Origin: Prosthecobacter debontii | Lineage (GTDB): Bacteria > Verrucomicrobiota > Verrucomicrobiia > Verrucomicrobiales > Akkermansiaceae | NCBI GenBank assembly: GCA_945885485.1 | Contig: CAMCYT010000011.1 | Location: forward strand, 1 to 22,365 | Direction: 5' to 3' | Length of the DNA stretch: 22,365 nucleotides | Shown here: in pieces, positions 7,574-15,032 of the stretch | Position numbering within the stretch: position 1 is the first letter of the stretch | How the letters are laid out: every line of letters starts with the position of its first letter | Position numbers and translations under genes: made by a program | The notes under the pieces: model-generated | What the model was told of the DNA's origin: nothing | Seen by the model: only the letters and a program-made list of their open reading frames with translations | Database searches by the model: none

Positions 7574-9715
7574 TTAATAGTTGGCAAATTCACTGCGCAT
7601 CTCTTCTATCACAATCAACCAATTTTTCATGGTTATGGGCGGCAGTTCAGCAGGATGAGAGATAGTAGAAAGGTTCATCGTAACGTTACTAGCTGATAGC
7701 GTTGAGCCTGTGCTGGTTATCGTCTCCAGTGGTCTAACGGGATTTACTGAATTTTCACTCGCCGCAGAACCAACTTGACCGGAGAACTCAACCTCAAACG
7801 GGGACGAACTAACACCATAGCGCCTTTCAGGAGAGAACAAGGAACATGGCGGATAAAAGTCAGCTCCATTCGGAGGCGTGTAGCCCGTCGGCGGAGTAAC
7901 CGAAACCACATTGAAATCATCACCGATGCTGAGTTGTAAATTTGTCACGAGAGAAAAGCCTTTCGTAAATGACGACAGATTTGCGCATTCTTGAAGGATG
8001 ACTCCATAATCAAAAATGGTGGATGGGATCGCAGGTATGATGAGATTGCTTGCGTTGATGTAGTCCACATTCACGGTGATCGAATTATTCACCGCGAGGC
8101 TGTCAGCACCAAGTAGAGCAAGGAAAGCGGCAAACCGCTCTGGATATACTGCTATGCATATCCGCCCCGTAGGAAGACTCTTAATTTCAAACGGATATTG
8201 TGGCTTGAAATAACCTTTTTTTGGGGTGCCAGGAAGAGGATCACCAAAATTAGCGTCATTGAATATAACATTCCCACTAACATTTGTTCTGTAAAAAAAA
8301 GATCCACCTGCTCCGTAAGCCACATCCACTTGTGTTTCAAAATCGTAAGATTCATTTTCTTCCGCTACAGCAATGTAACCTACCGGCAAGTTGGCCGCCA
8401 CACCTTCATTAAGAGGTATGAGAACGTATTCACGGGCTCCGTTTTTCAAATAACTAAAATACAGTAGCGTGGGTGTTCGATCGGCAAGACTGACACATTC
8501 AGCGATATCCAATCTCATCGCGCATTGCATGGCACCGACCGAATACTCATTCCACGTGGTAGGAGAAATCGTATCCGTTTCCTCGTAATGGGCATAACGG
8601 TCAAAGAAATCATTGCCACGGTTGATGGGGACGAATGCCGCTTTGCCACTCTCTGAAGCAAGCGATACGGGGAAAAAATCACCCTCTGTCAGTCGGAAGG
8701 TTTCACGAACTCCTGGGGCAAATGGGTTGCCCGTAAAATTTTGGCCGCCAATTGTAGTATTGTTAGATAGCGAAAATCCGCGCCTGCTTGATAGGCCCTC
8801 TAGGGACGTTGTGCCTTCAACTAGCGCACGGCTGGCGAATACATCTCCAGAAATCGTCACATTCTGCCAGGCCGAACCATCTGCATACTGACCGAGCGCC
8901 ATGTAAGAACCTGCGGAAATAGGCAACTGCGAAGGAATTTCATAAATCGACAAAACGAACGTTCGGTCGTAACGGGATAGCTTTGTAATCGTGTCATCAT
9001 GAGCGGCCAGATTCATTTTGAACGCCCACCAATTTCGCTTCGCAAGAAAGAGCTCGCCTGGTCTAGCATAGCCGAAATTGATCTGAGGATAGGGGATCAA
9101 ATTGAAATCGCTATAGGTGTTTGTGGGCAGCCCCACATCTCCATCAGCCAATGCACCGTATTTTTTGAAATTCGAGATAATAGGATATAAATCATCATCA
9201 GAAAGCGTTCCGCTGAAATTCAGAGAAGGAGGGTAATTTGAACCAAAGTCTTGATTTAAGCCACTATTTACGGTTCCAGAAGTTGTAGTCAGAGGCTTAA
9301 AAATTTTGGTCTTATCTGACAATGTAGAATCTCCACTGTTTCCTCGAAATAGAGTATCTTCGCTGATTGCCTCCATAAACTCATCGGAAATCGAGGCTCT
9401 GGCATTGGACTGTTCAATAGCATCCTCAAAAATCGTTTGAAATGAAACTGTATCTCTCGTCTCTTGAAGTGCACTCGACCCGTGTCGCATAGCTTGAATC
9501 GCGCGGTTCGGCACAATCGCCACAATCGACCTTAAAATCGCTTCTTCTTTCTCGCGATAATCCGTTTGAGTTTGAATAACACTCAAGGTTGCCTGGGCGT
9601 TGACGGCTCGCTTATAAGCAAAGACCATCATCGAAAGCATAAGAATCGATATCGTAACCACCGCAAGCATCGAGATGTATCCTCGTGGATATTTTTTGTT
9701 AGGTATTGTTTTCAT
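7574..9715 (-). CDS. PilX/GspK-like minor prepilin, large
   Basis: A 713-residue protein with a type III (prepilin) leader: KKYPRG followed by YISMLAVVTISILMLSMMVF, so cleavage after Gly12 is likely. The mature N-terminus lacks the usual Glu at position 5, as in PilX/GspK-type tip pseudopilins. The rest is a long, probably extracellular domain rich in Ser, Thr, Asn and aromatic residues, with no enzyme motif that I recognise. It is the last of three overlapping prepilin genes; its ATG overlaps the preceding stop (TAATG at 9713-9717). The order V-W-X and the large last protein recall the verrucomicrobial prepilin cassettes named Verru_Chthon, but I cannot confirm membership. The likely role is as a minor subunit at the tip of a type IV pilus or type II secretion pseudopilus. 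Confidence 0.75.
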   Translation of the reverse strand: MKTIPNKKYPRGYISMLAVVTISILMLSMMVFAYKRAVNAQATLSVIQTQTDYREKEEAILRSIVAIVPNRAIQAMRHGSSALQETRDTVSFQTIFEDAIEQSNARASISDEFMEAISEDTLFRGNSGDSTLSDKTKIFKPLTTTSGTVNSGLNQDFGSNYPPSLNFSGTLSDDDLYPIISNFKKYGALADGDVGLPTNTYSDFNLIPYPQINFGYARPGELFLAKRNWWAFKMNLAAHDDTITKLSRYDRTFVLSIYEIPSQLPISAGSYMALGQYADGSAWQNVTISGDVFASRALVEGTTSLEGLSSRRGFSLSNNTTIGGQNFTGNPFAPGVRETFRLTEGDFFPVSLASESGKAAFVPINRGNDFFDRYAHYEETDTISPTTWNEYSVGAMQCAMRLDIAECVSLADRTPTLLYFSYLKNGAREYVLIPLNEGVAANLPVGYIAVAEENESYDFETQVDVAYGAGGSFFYRTNVSGNVIFNDANFGDPLPGTPKKGYFKPQYPFEIKSLPTGRICIAVYPERFAAFLALLGADSLAVNNSITVNVDYINASNLIIPAIPSTIFDYGVILQECANLSSFTKGFSLVTNLQLSIGDDFNVVSVTPPTGYTPPNGADFYPPCSLFSPERRYGVSSSPFEVEFSGQVGSAASENSVNPVRPLETITSTGSTLSASNVTMNLSTISHPAELPPITMKNWLIVIEEMRSEFANY

Positions 9716-10239
9716 TACATCGCCCCTGAAAAAGTAATTTCCTCACCAGCTGGCCCCGTGAGACGTGTACGAATGATGCCAGATTCGACGAAAAATGATA
9801 TATTTGTGGGTTTATTGGTGATTGCCCATTCTGGATCGCCGAGCACGCCGGATAAAGGTACCACATAATAGTAGAGAGCATTTCCATCTCCGCGATCTTC
9901 GAAGGATAAAATTCCTGCGCGCAACGTTCCGTCAGGTTGGCGGAAATTCAGCACCACCACTGGCGACTCTGTAAGTTGCGGATCGTCTCCAGCCATTGCG
10001 TCTTCCAAAGATGCGTGCAAACGATAGCGCTCGGCATTAATAAACAATTTTGAAACGTGATGGCTGATGATAGGTACTTCTTCGTTGAGAAAGCTTTGCG
10101 CGCGGAAAATTTTCAGGAATGTGAGCTGCTGATTAAGCATCGTCAGAGTCATCGCGCCAATCATCAGGCCGACCATAATCCCGATTGAGAGCTCTATCAG
10201 TGTGAACCCTCGTTTACTTGTCTTAATGGCAGTTTTCAT
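9715..10239 (-). CDS. PilW-like minor prepilin
   Basis: A 174-residue protein with a textbook prepilin leader: KTSKRG then FTLIELSIGIMVGLMIGAM, with cleavage after Gly11 and Glu at mature position 5. After the hydrophobic helix come a coiled stretch (NQQLTFLKIFRAQSFLNEE) and a small beta-rich domain. The length and the sequence after the helix (IISHHVSKLFINAERYRL) suit a PilW/GspJ-type minor pilin. Its ATG overlaps the stop of the PilV-like gene (10236-10239) and its stop overlaps the next start, so all three genes are probably translated together. A cognate prepilin peptidase and assembly ATPase are not in this window. Confidence 0.85.
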   Translation of the reverse strand: MKTAIKTSKRGFTLIELSIGIMVGLMIGAMTLTMLNQQLTFLKIFRAQSFLNEEVPIISHHVSKLFINAERYRLHASLEDAMAGDDPQLTESPVVVLNFRQPDGTLRAGILSFEDRGDGNALYYYVVPLSGVLGDPEWAITNKPTNISFFVESGIIRTRLTGPAGEEITFSGAM

Positions 10240-10769
10240 TGGGCGCGAACGAACGTTCGGGATTTAACATACGTTCGATTGGCAATCGTATAACGCAACA
10301 CACTTTGCACTCTCCAAATCTCCATTGCCGCAGGGTTAGTGGTCTCTGTTCCAGTCCCTCCATCTGCGGGATAATTAAATGCGTCTGCATAGCGAGTGCG
10401 GATCACGCTGCCCGTCACAGCTCTACCACCAGGTAGTTTACCGATTTCGACATTTACTGTGGCGACATCAGGATACACTGGCCAGAGAGTCTCACTATCT
10501 GAAAGTAGGGTCTCAAATGGAACTCGTTCTGCTTGAGCGCGCTCAAAGGTAAGATAGGCATCCGAGAGAACCTGCTGGAACGCATACTGCCTGGGCGTGA
10601 TGACATTCATCATAAGCGAGAACAAAACCACCCCTACAACCGCCAGTAACGAGATCGCAGCTGTAGCCTCTACCAAGACCATGCCGGATTGCAATCTTCG
10701 CGGCTTGCGGAACGTTTGTAAAAAGGCAAGACTCTGGCCGTGTTCATTCCTTTCACCAGCACGATGCAT
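10236..10769 (-). CDS. PilV-like minor prepilin
   Basis: A 177-residue protein from the ATG at 10767-10769. The leader is 29 residues ending RRLQSG, then MVLVEATAAISLLAVVGVVLF, so the Glu at mature position 5 is present but Met replaces the usual Phe at +1. The open frame extends upstream to 11207, but that part is antisense to the secreted-protein gene on the plus strand and has no homology, so I did not use it. The next in-frame ATG at 10826 would make an unusually long leader. The chosen ATG forms the palindrome ATGCAT with the plus-strand start. This is the first gene of the three-prepilin unit, and its promoter would have to lie inside the opposing gene. Confidence 0.75.
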   Translation of the reverse strand: MHRAGERNEHGQSLAFLQTFRKPRRLQSGMVLVEATAAISLLAVVGVVLFSLMMNVITPRQYAFQQVLSDAYLTFERAQAERVPFETLLSDSETLWPVYPDVATVNVEIGKLPGGRAVTGSVIRTRYADAFNYPADGGTGTETTNPAAMEIWRVQSVLRYTIANRTYVKSRTFVRAQ

Positions 10770-11354
10770 ATAATTGTTAGATATTTCAGTGTTTTGATTT
10801 GCTTGATGTTCTTCTCCGCGCTTCATGCTCAAGAGCTTTTGAAGCCACCGTTTGGTGTGAACTGGGGAGATTCTCCGGAGAAACTTGTTTCCTGGGCTAC
10901 GGAAAAATCCTTGGACCTTACCGTCACTATCCCGGGAAAAGATCCCAATCTGCGCATCATCAAAGTTGCGTCGCCCAATGGAACATTGCCCGACTCGATG
11001 GCAACGTCCGTTGAAGGGAAATTCCTTCATGGTGGATTGTATGAGATGACCGTTCATTATGATAACTTTGGCACATCCGCGACGATAATGGAAGAACGTT
11101 TTGAAGAAACGAAGAAACAAATTACGCGAGACCAAGGACCACTTTTGGCGAATCAACAACACAAGGCGGTTGATAATCACTTCGTTACGCGGACACAGGC
11201 TTTTCATCGGGAATCCTTCAAAGGAGTTTTCTTACTCATCGCATGGACAGAGGTTGAGGATCTGCTCCGGAAAACGAGGGAAGCCAAGTTTTCGATGATT
11301 TACAGAAATGATAATTTCAAAGCCGAGTTAGAGGCCCTGAAAGTGAACCCATAA
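10764..11354 (+). CDS. Secreted protein of unknown function
   Basis: A 196-residue protein from the ATG at 10764. It has a clear signal peptide (HIIVRYFSVLICLMFFSALHA, cleavage likely after ALHA, about residue 22), then PPFGVNWGDSPEKLVSWA, a mixed alpha/beta domain, and a basic C-terminus. A GTG at 10740 would add 8 residues and place charged residues before the signal, so I prefer the ATG. The gene lies on the opposite strand to everything around it: head-to-head with the PilV-like gene and tail-to-tail, 3 nt apart, with the next secreted protein. I do not recognise the family. The 'FGVNWGxSPE' opening is seen in small periplasmic proteins, but it does not give a function. Confidence 0.75.
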   Translation: MHIIVRYFSVLICLMFFSALHAQELLKPPFGVNWGDSPEKLVSWATEKSLDLTVTIPGKDPNLRIIKVASPNGTLPDSMATSVEGKFLHGGLYEMTVHYDNFGTSATIMEERFEETKKQITRDQGPLLANQQHKAVDNHFVTRTQAFHRESFKGVFLLIAWTEVEDLLRKTREAKFSMIYRNDNFKAELEALKVNP

Positions 11355-11357
11355 GGA

Positions 11358-12395
11358 TTACTCCGAAGTGGTGGATTGTGTCCCTTTGATAGTGATGGTG
11401 CGGTCAACATAGAAAGAAACCCAATCAAGGCGATCGATTCCAAAAGGCGTAACGGTTAGCAGCTCCATGGTCCAACTGCCGTTTGCGGTTATCACCGAGT
11501 CCCAGTCTGGGATGGTAAGCAAGCGGTTCTGAGGAACTGACTCGTTGACGGCGACCGCCGAGCCTGGAATAACCACCGCCTCTTCAACCTCCTGATCTTG
11601 CTTCTCTCCCTGGTATACCTGGGCATAAACCCTAGCATCTGGATAGATGTCATTGATAGCGAGAGTAAGTGGAGGGGTGGAAAATTCAACCGTATCACCA
11701 TTAGTAATACCAGAAATCGTACCGTATGCGACTGGCCAGATTTGAACGGTTTTGGAAGCAAGTTGGGATTCCGGAGCCTGGAAGTCAGCATATGTAAAAA
11801 TCGAGAAGCGTTCTTCTCCACGAATTTTACTTCTGTCAGCACCCGCGATGGATGTCAGCTGATACGTCAATGTTTGAGTGCCATTAACGTTCACCATCAC
11901 TTTAGACGCGAGGGTTGCTTGGGTGGTATCTAAGTTCAATCCCGTACCTCCCGTACCGTAAGACTGGGTGTGGCGCAAGAACTGGACGCTTTTGGAAGCT
12001 TCTGGATCATCGGCTCCTGATCTAAGCCCAGTTATCTTTAGATCCACATAAAAAGGGCGGTCCGCACGCGTCCGAATTACCGCAGACTTCGTATCTTCTG
12101 TGCGAATGGCTACTTCACCGAGTGGAACGTAAGAACCCACGTAACGAGTATCTAGCAAATAACTTGTTAATGGAGAAGCTTGGACCGTATGGAGTTCAAA
12201 TCGAGCACCGTTAGGATTGATTTCAAGTGGTGACGCTATTTGGCCAACCGGTTCAACTGTTACATCCCTCTGAATCCCGCTGTCAGGCAGTTGTACCTGA
12301 CGAACGAAATTGGTAAACTGGGCATTCACCTGCGCACTTGTCAAACAAGCGGTGGTAAGGACTGCCATCCATTTATAGGTAAATTTAAGTTTCAT
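11358..12395 (-). CDS. Secreted protein of unknown function
   Basis: A 345-residue protein with a signal peptide (KLKFTYKWMAVLTTACLTSA, cleavage near VNAQ at about residue 25). The mature part is rich in Thr, Val, Gln and Ser and looks like all-beta domains. There are no Cys residues after the signal, and no catalytic motif is visible. Its ATG overlaps the stop of the preceding gene (ATGA at 12392-12395), so the two are probably co-translated. It is followed tail-to-tail by the plus-strand secreted protein. I cannot assign a family. Being next to minor prepilins and other exported proteins, it may be part of an extracellular structure or its cargo. Confidence 0.8.
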   Translation of the reverse strand: MKLKFTYKWMAVLTTACLTSAQVNAQFTNFVRQVQLPDSGIQRDVTVEPVGQIASPLEINPNGARFELHTVQASPLTSYLLDTRYVGSYVPLGEVAIRTEDTKSAVIRTRADRPFYVDLKITGLRSGADDPEASKSVQFLRHTQSYGTGGTGLNLDTTQATLASKVMVNVNGTQTLTYQLTSIAGADRSKIRGEERFSIFTYADFQAPESQLASKTVQIWPVAYGTISGITNGDTVEFSTPPLTLAINDIYPDARVYAQVYQGEKQDQEVEEAVVIPGSAVAVNESVPQNRLLTIPDWDSVITANGSWTMELLTVTPFGIDRLDWVSFYVDRTITIKGTQSTTSE

Positions 12396-13000
12396 GGTTT
12401 GGTTCCTTCTGGTTTGGTTCCTTCTGGCTTGGTTCCTTCTGGCTTGGTTCCTCCGAGCTTGGTTGCTTCCGGATTTTCTTTATCGGTATCTGTTTTCAAG
12501 GGGAGCACCGATATCGGACCGTTTCTCAGGACGGCCACTACCAGATTTCCGCTTTCGTTTAATGTATCCATCTCTTTTCCAGACACGGTCGCTAGACCTT
12601 TGGCCTGGGTGAAGCTAACTTCGATGGTGCTTATCCAGCCACGATTTAGCCTATAGAAATCTACCCAGCTTAGGATTTTTGAGCCTTGTTTATAATTATT
12701 GATCCGAGATTTATACATTTCCGGAATTCGAATAATGGCGTTTTTAGGAACCAAGGTTGTATTTCCGTTAAATGTGATGAGCTCAGAGTTATCCAGCAAG
12801 TTACCCACCTTATTTACGACCGATGGATCTGCACCTTCGGACTTTTCGAATTTACCCAGCGGATCCTTCTTGGAAGCCTCACGGTATGCAGTCGTGAGAG
12901 ATTCGTTAGTAGCTGCGTCACGAAAGGCAACTTTTGGCTTGGCTGGTTCACCCATGAGCGGGTGAACCAAGAGTAACAATAATATGGCGGGGGTTTTCAT
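12392..13000 (-). CDS. Exported protein with a GTKPE repeat tail
   Basis: A 202-residue protein with a short signal peptide (KTPAILLLLLVHPLMG), a conserved-looking core that contains a charged region and beta strands (IIRIPEMYKSRINNYKQ, ISTIEVSFTQAKG), and a C-terminal tail of GTKPE repeats ending at the stop. The core is not a family I can name. The repeat tail is lysine-rich and extended, and may interact with a polymer or a partner. The stop overlaps the next ATG (ATGA), and 36 nt separate it from the upstream gene at 13037, so 14065 to 11358 probably form one transcript. Confidence 0.78.
   Translation of the reverse strand: MKTPAILLLLLVHPLMGEPAKPKVAFRDAATNESLTTAYREASKKDPLGKFEKSEGADPSVVNKVGNLLDNSELITFNGNTTLVPKNAIIRIPEMYKSRINNYKQGSKILSWVDFYRLNRGWISTIEVSFTQAKGLATVSGKEMDTLNESGNLVVAVLRNGPISVLPLKTDTDKENPEATKLGGTKPEGTKPEGTKPEGTKP
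12396..12470 (-). repeat. 15-bp tandem repeat encoding GTKPE
   Basis: On the plus strand the unit is GGYTTGGTTCCTTCT. Three near-identical copies run from 12396 to 12440, with two diverged copies after them (12441-12470). The repeat ends directly at the overlap with the downstream start codon. Copies differing by a single C/T suggest recent expansion by replication slippage, so copy number may vary between strains. Confidence 0.9.
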
Positions 13001-13036
13001 AATCTCTCAATGGGGTATGTGCTAAATCAATTCTTA

Positions 13037-14065
13037 TTAACGCTCGTCATCAACAGTCCCAGAAGGATCGATTTGGCCATTCGGGCCGCCTTTGCCTTTT
13101 CCTGGGTTTGAGGAGTCAACACCGTCGATGTTGTTACCGTGTCCGTTATTGTTTTTTGGAGCAACGGTTATCAGTAGAACCATATCTTGGAGGTTGTAGA
13201 ACGGGCTGTTCGTATTTGAATCTGGCTGTGTCAGCTCCATCATGACGATGGCATCTAGTGGGCCGATTTTGACACGACCGCCGCCATCGAGATACGGTGC
13301 CATGAAGGTTTTAAGCTGCTCCGAAGAACCCAAGGCATACGCCGTTGGTGGGTATTCGCCGTTTTTGAGAACTCTGACATTCTGAGAAGTGCTGTCAGAA
13401 TTATAGGTTGTACCCCATTGTCCGCCGGCATAATAACGTCCGCCGAAACTGAATACCGTATCAGCATTAACCCGTTGGGACCAGACAATCTGGTTAGGAT
13501 TCACTTCAGAGTTAAGTCCATAGAAAACCTCTGAGTAAGAACCGCCCGTACTGATAAGGGCCTGAGTAGCGACCCAGCTTGTGTTATTGCCTGAGCTACC
13601 ACCTGTTGTCACACCGGCTCCGATAATCCGAATATCGACGTCCAGCTGTTCAAGCGCGGTGAGTTTGCCACCATCGATAGATGTATAAGTTGCTACGGTC
13701 GATGGGTGGGTAATTGACCAACTAAGAGTTGGGTGGGTTCCCGTTTGAACGATGGATGGGTAAGCGCTGAGCCATCCTTTTGGCACAGTTGGGATAGGCA
13801 AGATCTCTGGGGCTGGAGAGTTGCTGGGATTGGTAGAAGTGGTCTCCGTCGTTGTAGTGGTCGTCGGCGTGGTGGTAGTCGGTGGCGTGGTGGTAGTCGG
13901 CGGCGTGGTGGTAGTCGGCGGCGTGGTGGTGCTTGGAGCCTTCTTAGCTTGACCGGGAGCGTTACCGCTTTTTCCCTGAGCGAAGACGCTTCCAGAGGAC
14001 ACTGCTAAAGCAGTAACCACGATTGAAGCCACCTTGATGGCTGTGAGTTGTTTGGAGTTTTTCAT
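13037..14065 (-). CDS. Exported protein with Pro/Thr linker and Asp/Gly-rich tail
   Basis: A 342-residue protein. The signal peptide (KQLTAIKVASIVVTALAVSSG…VFAQ, cleavage near residue 30) is followed by a basic GKSGNAPGQAKKA stretch. Next is a PPTTTT linker (about 44-75) like those joining extracellular domains, then a beta-rich globular domain with Trp and Tyr (GGRYYAGGQWG). The C-terminal tail is rich in Gly, Asn and Asp (NNNGHGNNIDGVDSSNPGK, then GQIDPSGTVDDER) and could bind calcium or anchor the protein. I recall the DGVDSSNPGKG-type tail in exported proteins of several phyla, but know of no set function. It is the first gene of the 14065-11358 run. The 94 bases upstream are AT-rich and probably hold the promoter. 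Confidence 0.8.
   Translation of the reverse strand: MKNSKQLTAIKVASIVVTALAVSSGSVFAQGKSGNAPGQAKKAPSTTTPPTTTTPPTTTTPPTTTTPTTTTTTETTSTNPSNSPAPEILPIPTVPKGWLSAYPSIVQTGTHPTLSWSITHPSTVATYTSIDGGKLTALEQLDVDIRIIGAGVTTGGSSGNNTSWVATQALISTGGSYSEVFYGLNSEVNPNQIVWSQRVNADTVFSFGGRYYAGGQWGTTYNSDSTSQNVRVLKNGEYPPTAYALGSSEQLKTFMAPYLDGGGRVKIGPLDAIVMMELTQPDSNTNSPFYNLQDMVLLITVAPKNNNGHGNNIDGVDSSNPGKGKGGPNGQIDPSGTVDDER
13866..13931 (-). repeat. 18-bp tandem repeat encoding PPTTTT
   Basis: Three almost identical 18-bp units (13866-13883, 13884-13901, 13902-13919) and a partial fourth make the Pro/Thr linker of the exported protein. The units differ by one base, which points to slippage-driven length change. Confidence 0.9.
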
Positions 14066-14159
14066 GGTTTTATTGGTTTTATTAATACTCAGAAATATTT
14101 CACGTCATAATTAGGTCTAAGAAAATGCGATAAATTTTTCTTTCTGTAAAGTATTTTGG

Positions 14160-14948
14160 TTAATTATTTTTGAATGGAAATATCAGCGACTTCCAGGGGC
14201 CTTTTGGGACCTCGTAATCTTCGACAAATTTCCATTCGACTCTCTCTCCGCTGGGCATTTCAAGGAAGTCTCTGACCGCTGGACTGATGTCTAAGCCCGC
14301 GCCTTGGTTTCGATTCACGCGGGCATTTTCCTTTCCGAAGACGTATTCATGGTGATCTATCTCGAAAGGGCCGACGTCTTCCCACTGAGCGTAACAAATC
14401 TTGCCCTGATAATGGATGGCGAGCCAGCGGCCCTTGCAAACGGAGATGCCGTCGCCCTGATATTTCTCCCAAAACCAGGGGATGACCTCAGCGGCTTCCG
14501 GGCGATGCCTGTAATCCTTGCCGATATCATTGTAGGGCAGGGCCACGTAGAACGGATTCAACTTGGGGACGAAGGTTTTGGGGGAAAAACCCTCGCGCTG
14601 GTTGGGATTGTCATATCCACCGAAGTTTTTCATCCAGTTCTGATCCCAAGCGCTTTTATCATTTGGCGTTGGGTTATTTTCCGTGGGTTGTTCTCCGCAC
14701 CAAAAAACCGTAGTGACGACAGTGCGTTTCCATGGGGCATTGCGTCGGAATGCGCCCATCGGATCCTCGATCACGACTTTGGCCGCGGCTGGGACTCCGA
14801 ATGGATCCGATAACCCAGTTAGCGCAGCGCGGCGGTCTTCGAGAAAATGCTCATGTGACGCTTCCAAGCGCTCGGAAAGCTGGCTGCCGCAGGCCATTCC
14901 GATGGCGAACAAACTGAAAATCGCTGAATATAAAGACGTTACGGACAT
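14160..14948 (-). CDS. Exported protein with probable double-psi beta-barrel (RlpA-like) domain
   Basis: A 262-residue protein with an N-terminal signal segment (TSLYSAIFSLFAIGMACG). A 50-residue spacer leads to TTVFWCGEQP, NPFYVALPYND (131-141), WEDVGPFEID (189-198) and GAGLDISPAVRDFL (216-229), followed by WKFV. The 'VGPF … LDISPAVRDFL' pair matches the way RlpA-like and expansin-like double-psi barrels read (DRGPF … DLSxAA). Such domains act on or bind cell-wall glycans, and some are lytic. Here a glycan-related role is inferred. I see no lytic transglycosylase module. The region just upstream carries an AT-rich inverted repeat (14959-15014). Confidence 0.75.
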   Translation of the reverse strand: MSVTSLYSAIFSLFAIGMACGSQLSERLEASHEHFLEDRRAALTGLSDPFGVPAAAKVVIEDPMGAFRRNAPWKRTVVTTVFWCGEQPTENNPTPNDKSAWDQNWMKNFGGYDNPNQREGFSPKTFVPKLNPFYVALPYNDIGKDYRHRPEAAEVIPWFWEKYQGDGISVCKGRWLAIHYQGKICYAQWEDVGPFEIDHHEYVFGKENARVNRNQGAGLDISPAVRDFLEMPSGERVEWKFVEDYEVPKGPWKSLIFPFKNN

Positions 14949-14958
14949 GACTAGATGA

Positions 14959-15014
14959 CTTAAAAAGTTAAAGCCGCACCCAATTTATTAGATGAAAGCT
15001 TTAATCTTTTTAAG
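14959..15014. repeat. AT-rich inverted repeat upstream of the barrel protein
   Basis: CTTAAAAAGTTAAAGC (14959-14974) pairs with GCTTTAATCTTTTTAAG (14998-15014), with one bulged base and a 23-nt loop. It lies 10 bp before the start of the gene at 14160-14948 and 19 bp after the stop of the cytochrome gene. The stem is mostly A-T, so it is a weak terminator candidate at best; it could be an operator. Confidence 0.6.
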
Positions 15015-15032
15015 AAAATCTATCAAGTTGTT

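Noticed and set aside
10770..11207. Upstream half of the long PilV-like frame
   Set aside because: It is antisense to a clearly signal-peptide-bearing gene on the plus strand and has no prepilin features.
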